A DNA stretch of 64,000 bases from Pseudomonas sp. ATCC PTA-122608 (GCF_001952855.1 NZ_LPNO01000052.1:96187-160186), one strand, 5' to 3'. Shown: positions 42,071 to 50,646, counted from the first letter of the stretch. The notes: generated by a model not told the origin, from the sequence alone. Program-made: numbers and translations.

Positions 42071-42355
42071 TCATGCACAGGCGCTCGGCCGAGTCAGGGC
42101 CGCGTTGCGCAGAGCCGCCATGACCGAGGGCTCCAGGCGTCCTTCGGCAATCATCAAGTCGCGGTGCAAACAATCCACCACGTCGACCAATGCACGCTTG
42201 TCGGTCAATTGCGCCTGGTCGACTTCACGTTCGACCACGATGGCACCGGCCGGATTCTTTACGGTTACCAGGCATTCGCCCTGCACACCCGAGGTGGTCA
42301 GCGTGACCTGATAAGGGCTCAGTGCTTCACCGAGCAATAGGCTGATACTTTCCAT
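42071..42355 (-). CDS. DUF3509 family protein
   Basis: A 94-residue small soluble protein starting MESISLLLGEALSPYQVTLT, recognisable as the Pseudomonas-restricted DUF3509 family. Secondary-structure pattern is beta-rich (GECLVTVKNPAGAIVVEREV) then helical (LVDVVDCLHRDLMIAEGRLE). I prefer the ATG at 42355; GTG codons just upstream (to 42367) are possible. The family's function is unknown. Paralogues are usually scattered in each genome. The 300 bases upstream (42356-42658) hold no convincing gene. Confidence 0.85.
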   Translation of the reverse strand: MESISLLLGEALSPYQVTLTTSGVQGECLVTVKNPAGAIVVEREVDQAQLTDKRALVDVVDCLHRDLMIAEGRLEPSVMAALRNAALTRPSACA

Positions 42356-42658
42356 CTCGATCACCACTCAATAGTTCGGGAACAATCGTGTAAACGGGAG
42401 CTGCATCTATCCTAAGTGACTATTTGTGTCGTAGGAAAGTTCGCTTTTTCGTCTTTCAAGGGTTGCCGGGGGATGACGTGTCCAGCATGCGCTTGCAACA
42501 TGACAACCAAAAAACGGCAGCACATAACTGCTTACTTAATGGGTCGCCGTTTTGGCGCTGACGCTGAGGGTGAATCCTATACTCGGTGAGTGCTGATGAT
42601 GCTGCCACACCGATAAACAGCGCATACCAAAAGGCCCCCGTTGCGAAGGATAAAGACC

Positions 42659-42859
42659 ATGCTGGAACACGAAAAAGAGCAGGCTGTACTAGAGAAGATT
42701 CACGCCGACATATCAAGAATTTATGCAGAGCAACGCAAGCTCAACGCAGAATCCCACAAGATAACCCGAGAGAATTTCTGGTATCCCGTAGGTATCGCCA
42801 TCGGCTTCTTCACGGCTGTCGGAACCGTAATGGCAGTCGCGCAAAAACTACTCGCATAA
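42659..42859 (+). CDS. Orphan small membrane protein, coiled-coil plus one transmembrane helix
   Basis: A 66-residue protein starting MLEHEKEQAVLEKIHADISR. The first 40 residues are a charged helix with heptad-like spacing (EKIHADISRIYAEQRKLNAE) ending SHKITREN. This is followed by FWYPVGIAIGFFTAVGTVMA, one hydrophobic span, and a basic tail QKLLA. AAGGA before the ATG at 42659 and a terminator 36 bases after the stop support a real gene. The layout, short helix rich in Lys/Glu/Asn then a W-Y-P membrane entry, resembles small proteins often seen alone or near prophages. No prophage gene is near here. Function unknown. Confidence 0.75.
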   Translation: MLEHEKEQAVLEKIHADISRIYAEQRKLNAESHKITRENFWYPVGIAIGFFTAVGTVMAVAQKLLA

Positions 42860-42894
42860 ACGATCGCTCCGGCCGGGTCTGCCAGAAACGAAAA

Positions 42895-42932
42895 ACGCCG
42901 CTCACCCAAGGACGGGAACGCGGCTTTTTTTT
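42895..42932 (+). terminator. Intrinsic terminator after the small membrane protein gene
   Basis: GCCGC with CCC (about 42897-42906) pairs with GGG and GCGGC (about 42913-42924), followed by eight T. The remaining 200 bases to 43126 hold no convincing gene on either strand. Confidence 0.85.
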
Positions 42933-43125
42933 GCACCTCTGTAAAACCGCACCTTCAGAGCCTCTCCTGCGTCGCCGGCACCAGCTTGAACGGCAGGCTG
43001 ACAGCCGCCCCCTGCACAAGCAACAGCACACCTGTCAGCCACACACACGCGCGGGTCGATACATACACCAGTTGGGTTTCCTTGATTATTCTTGTTGGTC
43101 GCCGCGCAAGTATGGCTCGCCAGAA

Positions 43126-43153
43126 TGAAAAAGCCCGTCACGAAGACGGGCTT
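43126..43153 (-). terminator. Intrinsic terminator of thrC
   Basis: On the minus strand AAGCCCGTC and GACGGGCTT pair around a 5-base loop and run into TTTTCATTC. It is 25 bases past the thrC stop. Confidence 0.9.
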
Positions 43154-43177
43154 GAGCTACCACGTAAAGCCGTTGGC

Positions 43178-44587
43178 TCAGAGTGGCTTGCCGCGATTGC
43201 CATGCTGGCTGACAAACGCCTGCACCGCTTTCAGGTCATTGGCCAACACCGTGCAACGCTCTTCGCGTTCAAACAGGTCGGTGAGGTGCGGTGGCAATTC
43301 CAGCGCTTTGCCAACACCGGCCTTCTCCACCGCTTCCGGGAATTTGACCGGGTGCGCGGTGCCGAGAATCACCATCGGGATGTCCAGGCTGCGACGGCAT
43401 TCGCGCGCGGCCTTGACGCCAATGGCGGTGTGCGGGTCCAGCAGCTCGCCGGTCTGGGCGTAGACTTCGGCAATGGTCTCGCAGGTTTGTGCATCGTCCA
43501 CGGCCAGGGAGTCGAACAGCTTGCGGGTTTCAGTCCAGCGCTCTTGCTCGACGCTGAAACCGCCACCTTGCTTGAAGCTGTCCATCAGGCCAGCCAGGGC
43601 CGCGCCGTTGCGACCGTGCATGTCGAACAGCAGGCGTTCGAAGTTCGACGACACCATGATGTCCATCGACGGCGACAGCGTGGCGTGCAGGGTTTCCTTG
43701 ACGTACTGGTTGCCGCTCATGAAGCGGTGCAGGATGTCATTGCGGTTGGTGGCGACGATCAACTGGTTGATCGGCAGGCCCATGTTGCGCGCCAGGTAAC
43801 CGGCGAAGATGTCGCCGAAGTTGCCGGTTGGCACCGAGAACGACACCGAACGCGCCGGGCCGCCCAACTGCAGGGACGCATGGAAGTAGTAGACGATCTG
43901 GGCCATGATCCGCGCCCAGTTGATCGAGTTCACCGCCACCAGGCGCGTGCCCTTGAGGAAGCTCTGGTCGGCAAAGCTGGCCTTGACCATTTCCTGGCAG
44001 TCATCGAAGTTGCCTTCGATGGCGATGTTGTAGATGTTCTCGCCGAAGATCGTAGTCATCTGCCGACGCTGCACTTCCGACACGCGGTTGTGCGGGTGCA
44101 GGATGAAGATGTCGACGTTTTCGCAGTGCTTGCAGCCTTCGATCGCCGCCGAGCCGGTATCACCGGAAGTGGCGCCGATGATCACCACGCGCTCACCGCG
44201 TTTTTCCAGCACGTAGTCCAGCAGGCGACCCAGCAGTTGCAGGGCGAAATCCTTGAACGCCAGGGTCGGGCCGTGGAACAGTTCCAGGACCCACTCGTTA
44301 CCGTTCAATTGGCGCAACGGGGCGATGGCGCTGTGGGAAAACACGCCGTAGGTTTCTTCCAGGATCTTCTTGAAATCCGCATCCGGGATGCTGCCGGTGA
44401 CGAACGGGCGCATGACCCGGAACGCCAGCTCATGGTACGGCAGGCCGGCCCACGAAGCGATTTCTTCCTGGGTAAAGCGTGGCAGGTTTTCCGGCACGTA
44501 CAGGCCGCCGTCAGTGGCCAGACCGGCCAGCAAAACGTCTTCGAAATTCAGGGCCGGTGCCTGGCCGCGGGTGCTGATATAACGCAT
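43178..44587 (-). CDS. thrC: Threonine synthase
   Basis: PLP enzyme converting O-phosphohomoserine to threonine, last step of threonine synthesis. The 469 residues start at the ATG at 44587 (MRYISTRGQAPALNFEDVLL), behind GAGGAG. The PLP lysine is in GPTLAFKDFALQ and the phosphate-binding region is IIGATSGDTGSAAIEG. VPTGNFGDIFAGYLAR follows in the C-terminal half. It is the two-domain, longer class of threonine synthase typical of gammaproteobacteria. It lies 67 bases downstream of hom; the gap contains a hairpin. Confidence 0.97.
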   Translation of the reverse strand: MRYISTRGQAPALNFEDVLLAGLATDGGLYVPENLPRFTQEEIASWAGLPYHELAFRVMRPFVTGSIPDADFKKILEETYGVFSHSAIAPLRQLNGNEWVLELFHGPTLAFKDFALQLLGRLLDYVLEKRGERVVIIGATSGDTGSAAIEGCKHCENVDIFILHPHNRVSEVQRRQMTTIFGENIYNIAIEGNFDDCQEMVKASFADQSFLKGTRLVAVNSINWARIMAQIVYYFHASLQLGGPARSVSFSVPTGNFGDIFAGYLARNMGLPINQLIVATNRNDILHRFMSGNQYVKETLHATLSPSMDIMVSSNFERLLFDMHGRNGAALAGLMDSFKQGGGFSVEQERWTETRKLFDSLAVDDAQTCETIAEVYAQTGELLDPHTAIGVKAARECRRSLDIPMVILGTAHPVKFPEAVEKAGVGKALELPPHLTDLFEREERCTVLANDLKAVQAFVSQHGNRGKPL

Positions 44588-44614
44588 GACTGGCTCCTCT
44601 AGAGCATGCTTGAA

Positions 44615-44643
44615 CAAGGGCCGCCGAACGCGTGGGGCCCTTG
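44615..44643 (-). other. Hairpin in the hom-thrC gap
   Basis: CAAGGGCC (44615-44622) and GGCCCTTG (44636-44643) are perfect mirrors around a 13-base loop. It lies between the hom stop and the thrC ribosome site without a following T-run, so it is more likely an RNA stabiliser or partial terminator than a full stop. Confidence 0.55.
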
Positions 44644-44654
44644 CCGCAAAACGA

Positions 44655-45959
44655 TTAGTTCAGGTGTTCGACGCGAATCCGCACCACCGGCCCAACCACA
44701 CCCTGCAACGCTTCAAGCGCGGCGATGGCATCGTTGATGTGCTGTTCCAGCACGCGGTGGGTCAGCAGGATCATGGGCACCAGGCCGTCTTGTTCTTCGA
44801 CTTCCTTCTGCATGATCGATTCAATGTTGATGCCGCGCTCCGACAGGATGCTGGCCACCTGAGCGAGGACGCCCGGGTGATCCTTGGCCTGGATGCGCAG
44901 GTAGTAGGCACTTTCGCAGGCCTCGATCGGCAGGATCGGGTGGGCCGACAGCGAGTCCGGCTGGAAGGCCAGGTGCGGTACGCGGTTTTCCGGGTCGCTG
45001 GTCATGGCACGCACCACGTCCACCAGGTCGGCGATTACCGACGAAGCCGTCGGTTCCATGCCGGCACCGGCGCCGTAGAACAGGGTGGAACCGGCGGCGT
45101 CACCGTTGACCATCACGGCGTTCATCACGCCATTGACGTTGGCGATCAGGCGGTCGGCCGGGATCAGCGTCGGGTGCACACGCAGCTCGATACCGGCCGG
45201 GGTGCTGCGCGCCACACCGAGGTGCTTGATGCGGTAGCCCAGGGCTTCGGCGTAGTTCACGTCGGCGGTGGTCAGCTTGGTGATGCCTTCGGTGTAGGCC
45301 TTGTCGAACTGCAGCGGGATACCAAAGGCGATGGACGCCAGGATCGTCAGCTTGTGGGCAGCGTCGATGCCTTCGACGTCGAAGGTCGGATCGGCTTCGG
45401 CGTAACCCAGGGCCTGGGCTTCGGCGAGCACGTCTTCGAAGGTACGGCCCTTCTCGCGCATTTCGGTGAGGATGAAGTTACCGGTGCCGTTGATGATGCC
45501 GGCCACCCAGTTGATGCGGTTGGCGGACAGGCCTTCACGGATCGCCTTGATCACCGGGATACCACCGGCCACGGCAGCTTCGAACGCCACGATCACGCCC
45601 TTCTCGCGGGCCTTGGCGAAGATTTCGTTACCGTGCACGGCGATCAGCGCCTTGTTGGCGGTGACTACGTGCTTGCCGTTTTCGATGGCCTTGAGCACCA
45701 GTTCGCGGGCCACGGTGTAGCCGCCCACCAGTTCGATGACGATATCGATTTCAGGGTTGGTGGCGACTTCGAAGACATCGTTGGTAATCGCAATACCGGT
45801 CGTTTGGAACTGAGGCTTTGGCGTACGCGTGGCAATTTGTGCCACTTCAATCCCACGCCCTGCACGGCGGGAAATTTCTTCAGCGTTACGCTGAAGTACG
45901 TTGAAGGTGCCGCCACCGACGGTCCCTAACCCACAGATGCCTACTTTGACCGGTTTCAC
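44655..45959 (-). CDS. hom: Homoserine dehydrogenase
   Basis: Reduces aspartate semialdehyde to homoserine, at the branch to threonine and methionine. The 434 residues hold an N-terminal Rossmann domain (KVGICGLGTVGGGTFNVLQR), the catalytic domain (KALIAVHGNEIFAKA; FILTEMREKGRTFEDVLAEA with the Lys and Asp region) and a C-terminal ACT domain (YYLRIQAKDHPGVLAQVASI), which binds threonine as feedback signal. I take the GTG at 45959 as start because GGGGAG stands 7 bases before it and the protein then begins like other Pseudomonas Hom. An ATG five codons upstream (45974) would overlap that ribosome site. Confidence 0.96.
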   Translation of the reverse strand: MKPVKVGICGLGTVGGGTFNVLQRNAEEISRRAGRGIEVAQIATRTPKPQFQTTGIAITNDVFEVATNPEIDIVIELVGGYTVARELVLKAIENGKHVVTANKALIAVHGNEIFAKAREKGVIVAFEAAVAGGIPVIKAIREGLSANRINWVAGIINGTGNFILTEMREKGRTFEDVLAEAQALGYAEADPTFDVEGIDAAHKLTILASIAFGIPLQFDKAYTEGITKLTTADVNYAEALGYRIKHLGVARSTPAGIELRVHPTLIPADRLIANVNGVMNAVMVNGDAAGSTLFYGAGAGMEPTASSVIADLVDVVRAMTSDPENRVPHLAFQPDSLSAHPILPIEACESAYYLRIQAKDHPGVLAQVASILSERGINIESIMQKEVEEQDGLVPMILLTHRVLEQHINDAIAALEALQGVVGPVVRIRVEHLN

Positions 45960-45977
45960 TGAAGAACTCCCCATGAA

Positions 45978-46000
45978 ACGGCCGACTCAAGGTCGGCCGT
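45978..46000 (-). other. Hairpin just upstream of hom
   Basis: ACGGCCGAC (45978-45986) and GTCGGCCGT (45992-46000) pair perfectly around a 5-base loop, about 18 bases before the hom start on the transcript. A second small hairpin, AGCCGC/GCGGCT, lies at about 46007-46024. They may end the dsbC message or act as a hom leader structure. Confidence 0.6.
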
Positions 46001-46085
46001 GAAAACAGCCGCACAACTGCGGCTCTCTATTAATGACCCGCCGAACGGTCGGCGAGTCATGATCGTCAAGGCTCGACGATTTTGC

Positions 46086-46817
46086 TTACTTTGCGTTGAG
46101 TGCCAGTTTGGCAACTTGCGGCGCCGGCTGGTAGCCCGGAATCACCTGGCCGTCAGCCAAAACGATGGCCGGCGTGCCGCTCACACCAATCGACTGGCCG
46201 AGGGCGAATTGCTTGGAAACCGGGTTGGCGCACTTGGCAGCCTTGATTTCCTTGCCATCGACCATCTTGTCCATGGCGGCTTTCTTGTCGGCCGAACACC
46301 AGACAGCTTGCAACTGCTCGTCACCCGGCGAACCCAGGCCCTGGCGCGGGAACGCCACGTAGCGCACTTCAACGCCGAGCTTGTTCAGCTCAGGCACTTC
46401 GGCGTGCAGCTTGTGGCAGTACGGGCAGGTGGTGTCGGTAAAGACGGTGATGTGAGTCTTGGTTTCACCAATGGCCGGGTAAACCACGGTTTCAGCCACC
46501 GGGATGCCGTTGATCAGCTTGGACACGCCCAGGCGCTCGGCTTTCTCGGTGAGGTTGACCGGCTTGCCGTCTTTCAACTGGAACAGGTAGCCCTGGACGA
46601 TGTACTGGCCATCGGCGCTGGCGTACAGCACGCGGCTGCCCTTGAGCTTGACTTCATACAGGCCGGCCATCGGGCTGGCGCTGATGCTTTCAATCGGGGT
46701 GTCGAGCTGGAGGGCTTCCAGGCTCTTGCGGATTGTCTTTTCTGCGGCGTCATCGGCGACGGCAAAGGTGGAGACCAACGCAATGGCTGCGATGGCGAAA
46801 ATCTGGGTCAAGCGCAT
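46086..46817 (-). CDS. dsbC: Thiol:disulfide isomerase DsbC
   Basis: Periplasmic enzyme correcting wrong disulphides. The 243 residues start MRLTQIFAIAAIALVSTFAV, a signal peptide cut after AVA. An N-terminal dimerisation domain runs to about residue 85. The thioredoxin-fold catalytic domain follows, with active site CPYC in FTDTTCPYCHKLH and the cis-proline loop GVSGTPAIVL. A further pair of cysteines (VWCSAD and AKCANP) is expected in the family. Located between xerD and hom on the same strand, the conserved Pseudomonas order. Confidence 0.96.
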   Translation of the reverse strand: MRLTQIFAIAAIALVSTFAVADDAAEKTIRKSLEALQLDTPIESISASPMAGLYEVKLKGSRVLYASADGQYIVQGYLFQLKDGKPVNLTEKAERLGVSKLINGIPVAETVVYPAIGETKTHITVFTDTTCPYCHKLHAEVPELNKLGVEVRYVAFPRQGLGSPGDEQLQAVWCSADKKAAMDKMVDGKEIKAAKCANPVSKQFALGQSIGVSGTPAIVLADGQVIPGYQPAPQVAKLALNAK

Positions 46818-46971
46818 GGGAACTCCTGAAGGCAGATGCAGGGACGGGAGCAGGAACACCGATCTTCAAACACGGGTTTGGGCCGTCCCCTTTGCGAACC
46901 GGCAAAGCCTACCACAGTTGGGCCGCAGGGCAGCCAGTCGCGGGGAAATTGGGCTTTTTCCGATGTGATTT

Positions 46972-47868
46972 TCATCCTCGGGGATGGTGCTTGGCGTGCA
47001 TCTCCTGCAAACGCGCCCGGGCCACGTGGGTGTAGATCTGGGTGGTGGATAAGTCGCTGTGGCCCAGGAGCATTTGAACCACGCGCAAATCCGCGCCGTG
47101 GTTGAGCAAATGCGTGGCGAAGGCGTGACGCAGGGTGTGGGGCGACAGCGACTTGCCGATCCCCGCAACCTTGGCCTGGTGCTTGATGCGATGCCAGAAG
47201 GTCTGGCGGGTCATCTGCTCACCGCGCAGGCTGGGGAACAGCACATCGCTGGGCCGACCGTTGAGCAACTCGCTGCGGGCATCGCGCATGTAGCGCTCGA
47301 TCCACACAATCGCCTCTTCGCCCATGGGCACCAGGCGTTCCTTGCTGCCCTTGCCCATCACGCGCAATACGCCCTGGCGCAGGTTGACCTGCTCCAGGGT
47401 CAGGCTGATCAACTCGGTGACGCGCAGGCCGCAGGCATAAAGCACTTCCAGCATGGCGCGGTCACGCTGGCCGATGGCTTCGCTCAAGTCCGGGGCTGCG
47501 AGCAAGGCTTCGACGTCGGCTTCCGACAGGGACTTGGGCAGGGGCCGGCCTAACTGCGGCATATCGATTTGCAGGGTCGGGTCGATCGCGATCAGCTTTT
47601 CCCGCAGCAGGTAGCGATAAAAGCCACGTACGCCGGAAAGAAAACGCGCGGTAGAGCGAGGTTTGTAGTTTTGCTCCAGGCGCCAGGACAAATGGTCAAG
47701 GATCAGCTCGCGACCGGCGTTGAGCAGTTCGAGGTTTTTCTCCTGCAGCCAGCCATTGAACAACGCCAGGTCACTGCGGTAGGCCTGGCGGGTGTTGTCT
47801 GACAGGCCTTTTTCCAGCCATAGGGCATCGAGGAAGCGGTCGATCTGGGGGTGGTCAATGGCGGGCAT
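46972..47868 (-). CDS. xerD: Site-specific tyrosine recombinase XerD
   Basis: Acts with XerC and FtsK at dif to resolve chromosome dimers. The 298 residues show the N-terminal core-binding SAM-like domain (FLDALWLEKGLSDNTRQAYRSDL in outline) and the catalytic domain. The catalytic domain has the Arg in ACGLRVTELISL, Lys in MGKGSKERLVPM, HxxR in PHTLRHAFATHLL, His in LLGHSDLSTTQ and the nucleophile Tyr in IYTHV. All catalytic residues are intact. It is followed by dsbC at a distance of 154 bases. It is housekeeping, not an integrase of a mobile element. Confidence 0.96.
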   Translation of the reverse strand: MPAIDHPQIDRFLDALWLEKGLSDNTRQAYRSDLALFNGWLQEKNLELLNAGRELILDHLSWRLEQNYKPRSTARFLSGVRGFYRYLLREKLIAIDPTLQIDMPQLGRPLPKSLSEADVEALLAAPDLSEAIGQRDRAMLEVLYACGLRVTELISLTLEQVNLRQGVLRVMGKGSKERLVPMGEEAIVWIERYMRDARSELLNGRPSDVLFPSLRGEQMTRQTFWHRIKHQAKVAGIGKSLSPHTLRHAFATHLLNHGADLRVVQMLLGHSDLSTTQIYTHVARARLQEMHAKHHPRG

Positions 47869-47955
47869 GAGGGCTCAGGCTGGGAAAGTGGCGGTGTCGG
47901 GTAGATCCTATCGCAGCACAGGCATCTACACATCAATGAAGGCGGGCAAATAGTC

Positions 47956-48085
47956 TGTGGCGAGGGAGCTTGCTCCCGCTGGGGCGCGAAGCGGCCCTGA
48001 CTGACCATGAGGCCCAACAGAGAGACTTCTATTGCAGGTTTCAGGGCCGCTGCGCAGCCCAACGGGAGCAAGCTCCCTCGCCACA
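47956..48085. repeat. REPIN (TGTGGCGAGGGAGC family)
   Basis: TGTGGCGAGGGAGCTTGCTC at 47956 is mirrored by GAGCAAGCTCCCTCGCCACA ending at 48085, with GCGGCCCTGA and TCAGGGCCGC arms inside. It fills most of the 236-base gap between xerD and the thioesterase gene. Confidence 0.92.
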
Positions 48086-48104
48086 AAAGCGACTCGACTC
48101 AGGA

Positions 48105-48518
48105 TCAGTCGGCAAACCCTGGCAGCACGGGCACCGGTCGTTTGTCAGTATCAATCGCGACAAAACTGAACACACCCTGGATGGCCTTTTCTCGTCCGTC
48201 AGCGCTCATGCTTTCGACAAATACTTCCACCTGGACCTTGAGGCTGGTGTTACCCACCTTGATCACGCGACCGATCAGTTCAACGATGGAGCCCGCCGGT
48301 ATCGCGTGATTGAAGTCGATACGGTCGGTGGAGACCGTCACAAGCGGCAAGCGGCAGAAACGCGTAGCCGTTATGAACGACACTTCGTCCATCCATGCCA
48401 GTGCGGTACCGCCGAACAGCGTGTTGTGGTGGTTGGTAGTCGGTGGGAAAACGGCTTTGGTCACATGGGTAACGGAAAGGTCAGTACGACGCTGAATTTC
48501 TTCGAGGCGGGTAGTCAT
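48105..48518 (-). CDS. Acyl-CoA thioesterase, hot-dog fold (YciA-like)
   Basis: A 137-residue hexameric-type thioesterase hydrolysing acyl-CoA. It starts MTTRLEEIQRRTDLSVTHVT at 48518. The hot-dog signature is NHHNTLFGGTALAWMDEVSF, where the Asn and Asp belong to the active site, followed by TVSTDRIDFNHAIPAGSIVE. A 13-residue longer reading to 48557 would overlap the rplS terminator. The preferred acyl chain is not evident. Followed on the transcript by a REPIN. Confidence 0.88.
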   Translation of the reverse strand: MTTRLEEIQRRTDLSVTHVTKAVFPPTTNHHNTLFGGTALAWMDEVSFITATRFCRLPLVTVSTDRIDFNHAIPAGSIVELIGRVIKVGNTSLKVQVEVFVESMSADGREKAIQGVFSFVAIDTDKRPVPVLPGFAD

Positions 48519-48555
48519 GAATAGATACCGGAAAAAAAGACAAATTTCAGGCAAC

Positions 48556-48583
48556 AAAAAAGCAGCCCGTAGGCTGCTTTTTT
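48556..48583 (-). terminator. Intrinsic terminator of the rpsP-rplS operon
   Basis: AAAAAAGCAGCC and GGCTGCTTTTTT around CGTA form a symmetrical hairpin 20 bases after the rplS stop, active in principle on both strands. Confidence 0.93.
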
Positions 48584-48602
48584 CTGCATCGGGAAGCTGG
48601 AC

Positions 48603-48953
48603 TTAAGCCAGTTTTTCCTTGATGCGAGCTGCTTTACCGGACAGGTCACGCAGGTAGTACAGCTTGGCTTTACGTACGTCACCGCGACGTTTAACGGCCA
48701 TGCTGTCGATTTGCGGGCTGTAGGTCTGGAAAGTACGCTCTACGCCAACACCGTTGGAGATTTTACGAACGGTGAAAGCACTGTTCACACCACGGTTACG
48801 CTTGGCAATTACCACGCCTTCGAACGCTTGCAGACGCGAACGGTCGCCTTCCTTCACTTTCACCTGAACGACAATGGTGTCGCCCGGGGCAAAGGTAGGG
48901 ATCTCTTTGGTCATCTGCTCTGCTTCGAGTGCAAGGATGATTTTGTTAGTCAT
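48603..48953 (-). CDS. rplS: 50S ribosomal protein L19
   Basis: Subunit-interface protein of the large ribosomal subunit. The 116 residues carry the family core ([60 protein letters not shown]). AGGAG precedes the ATG. Last gene of the conserved rpsP-rimM-trmD-rplS operon, 45 bases after trmD. Confidence 0.98.
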
Positions 48954-48998
48954 GCTGTGCTCCTAAGGTAAGTCGTCGGACCTACCATCGATACGTTG

Positions 48999-49751
48999 TT
49001 AACTATCGTCCCGCCCGAGGATGTATTCCTCGAGCAGCTTCTTCTCTTCTCCAGAAAGCGAGCGGCTTTCCAGAAGATCGGCGCGTCGTTCATAGGTCCG
49101 CCCGAGGGACTGCTGTAAACGCCAACGCCGGATGTGTGCGTGATTGCCACTTAGCAATACGTCGGGAACACGCTGATCCGCATACACCTCCGGTCGGGTG
49201 TAGTGCGGGCAATCCAGCAAACCATCCGTGAAGGAATCTTCCTCCGCGGAGTCCGCATGCCCTAAAGCTCCAGGCAGCAGTCGTGTAACCGCATCTATCA
49301 GGACCATCGCCGGCAGCTCGCCGCCAGACAGGACATAGTCCCCAATCGACCACTCTTCATCGACATGAGCTTCAATAAACCGCTCGTCAATGCCTTCATA
49401 GCGACCGGCAATCAGGATTAATGCTTCCAGATTCGCCAACTCGCGCACCGCCGACTGATTCAGCTGACGGCCTTGAGGGGACAGGTAAATTACCTTCGCC
49501 TTCTCCCCGGCGGCTGCCTTGGCCTGAACCAACGCATCTTCCAGGGGCTTGATCTTCATCACCATGCCCGGGCCACCGCCAAATGGGCGATCGTCCACAG
49601 TGTGATGTCGATCCGTCGTGTAGTCTCGCGGGTTCCAACAGGTGAGCTGCAAGAGCCCCTGTTTCACCGCCCGACTGGTGATGCCGTACTCGCTGATGGC
49701 GGAAAACATCTCGGGAAACAAACTGATCACTTCAACGCGCAGGTTAGCCAC
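48999..49751 (-). CDS. trmD: tRNA (guanine-N1)-methyltransferase TrmD
   Basis: Methylates G37 of tRNAs, preventing +1 frameshifting. The 250 residues start at a GTG at 49749-49751 (reading ANLRVEVISLFPEMFS), one base after the rimM stop. The trefoil-knot SPOUT core is visible in LILIAGRYEGIDERFIE and DYVLSGGELPAMVLID with the catalytic Asp in EEWSIGDYVL or the nearby HADSAEEDSF loop. The C-terminal domain ends with VPDVLLSGNHAHIRRWR. It is coupled to rimM, whose product also serves ribosome assembly. Confidence 0.97.
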   Translation of the reverse strand: MANLRVEVISLFPEMFSAISEYGITSRAVKQGLLQLTCWNPRDYTTDRHHTVDDRPFGGGPGMVMKIKPLEDALVQAKAAAGEKAKVIYLSPQGRQLNQSAVRELANLEALILIAGRYEGIDERFIEAHVDEEWSIGDYVLSGGELPAMVLIDAVTRLLPGALGHADSAEEDSFTDGLLDCPHYTRPEVYADQRVPDVLLSGNHAHIRRWRLQQSLGRTYERRADLLESRSLSGEEKKLLEEYILGRDDS

Positions 49752-49752
49752 G

Positions 49753-50289
49753 TTAGAAGTCCGCGTCCCATTCCACCTTCATCTCGCCCGCTGCCAGGTC
49801 GATGGCCAACACGCATTGCTCTGTATAGGGCAATAGGCGTTCACGATCATCCAGGCTGCCAGCGCAAGGCTTGACCACCATTACATCATTGGCGCCGGTT
49901 TCCAGAAGATGATCGATTTTCCCGAACAATTGCCCGAGTTGATCAATTACCTTCAGACCTTCCAGCTGGTACCAGTAGTACTCGCCGTCGGTCAATTCAG
50001 GGAACAGGTTGCGCGGCACGCAGATCTCATAACCGGCCAGAAGACGAGCTTCTTCACGATCATCAAGACCCTTGAGCTTTGCGACCAGGAACTTGTCGCT
50101 CCCGCGTCCACTGACCAGCTCTACCTGTTTCACACTACCTTCGCGCTTGAGCGTCCAGGTCTTGTACTGCAACAGGTTTTCAGTCGGATCAGTAAAGGAA
50201 TACACCTTCACTTCGCCGCGAACGCCATGAACAGAGTAAATCTTGCCGATAACGATCAAATCATCAGCAACCGCTGGCGTCGCGTTCAT
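49753..50289 (-). CDS. rimM: 16S rRNA processing / ribosome maturation factor RimM
   Basis: Binds S19 and helps mature the 30S head. The 178 residues have the N-terminal RimM beta-barrel (IVIGKIYSVHGVRGEVKVYS) and the C-terminal PRC barrel (GEYYWYQLEGLKVIDQLGQL; HLLETGANDVMVVKP). Five bases separate it from the rpsP stop and one base from the trmD start, so it is firmly part of the operon. Confidence 0.97.
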   Translation of the reverse strand: MNATPAVADDLIVIGKIYSVHGVRGEVKVYSFTDPTENLLQYKTWTLKREGSVKQVELVSGRGSDKFLVAKLKGLDDREEARLLAGYEICVPRNLFPELTDGEYYWYQLEGLKVIDQLGQLFGKIDHLLETGANDVMVVKPCAGSLDDRERLLPYTEQCVLAIDLAAGEMKVEWDADF

Positions 50290-50294
50290 ATTGC

Positions 50295-50546
50295 TCAGGC
50301 CGCAGCCTTAGATGCATCCTTCAACAACTGAGCAACGCGCTCAGAAGGTTGTGCACCAACGCTCAGCCAGTAGGCTACGCGCTCTTGGTTCACGGACAGA
50401 CGGACTTCTTGACCACGAGCGATCGGGTTGAAGAAGCCAACTTGTTCCTTGTGAGAGCCGTCACGTGGGTTGCGGCTGTCAGTTACGGTCAAGTGGTAAA
50501 ACGGGCGCTTTTTGGAGCCGCCAAGGGCAAGACGGATTGTTAGCAT
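50295..50546 (-). CDS. rpsP: 30S ribosomal protein S16
   Basis: Small-subunit protein needed for 30S assembly. The 83 residues begin MLTIRLALGGSKKRPFYHLT and contain the conserved VTDSRNPRDGSHKEQVGFFN and ARGQEVRLSVNQERVAYWLS in outline. First gene of the operon; a sigma-70-type promoter lies 73-100 bases upstream. Confidence 0.98.
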   Translation of the reverse strand: MLTIRLALGGSKKRPFYHLTVTDSRNPRDGSHKEQVGFFNPIARGQEVRLSVNQERVAYWLSVGAQPSERVAQLLKDASKAAA

Positions 50547-50618
50547 GTGAACATCGTTCCTGTAGTCGGTGCTGCAAATCTAAATGCACAGCGGGCATAG
50601 GTGCCCGAAAGGCCGCAT

Positions 50619-50646
50619 ATTCTAAGGAATATCCGGACTTTTGCAA
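50619..50646 (-). promoter_or_regulatory. Sigma-70-type promoter of rpsP-rimM-trmD-rplS
   Basis: On the minus strand TTGCAA (50646-50641), a 16-base spacer and TAGAAT (50624-50619) make a good -35/-10 pair. The expected start near 50612 leaves a leader of about 65 bases before the rpsP ATG. Confidence 0.65.

Noticed and set aside
42456..42716. 86-codon minus-strand frame in the gap before the small membrane protein
   Set aside because: Overlaps the better supported plus-strand gene at 42659 and has no ribosome site; composition looks random.
42902..43141. 79-codon minus-strand frame starting MTGFFILASHTCAAT
   Set aside because: It spans two intrinsic terminators, has no ribosome site and no family resemblance.
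46972..47868. Tyrosine recombinase considered as a mobile-element integrase
   Set aside because: Length, motifs and the dsbC-hom-thrC neighbourhood identify housekeeping XerD; no att repeats or cargo nearby.
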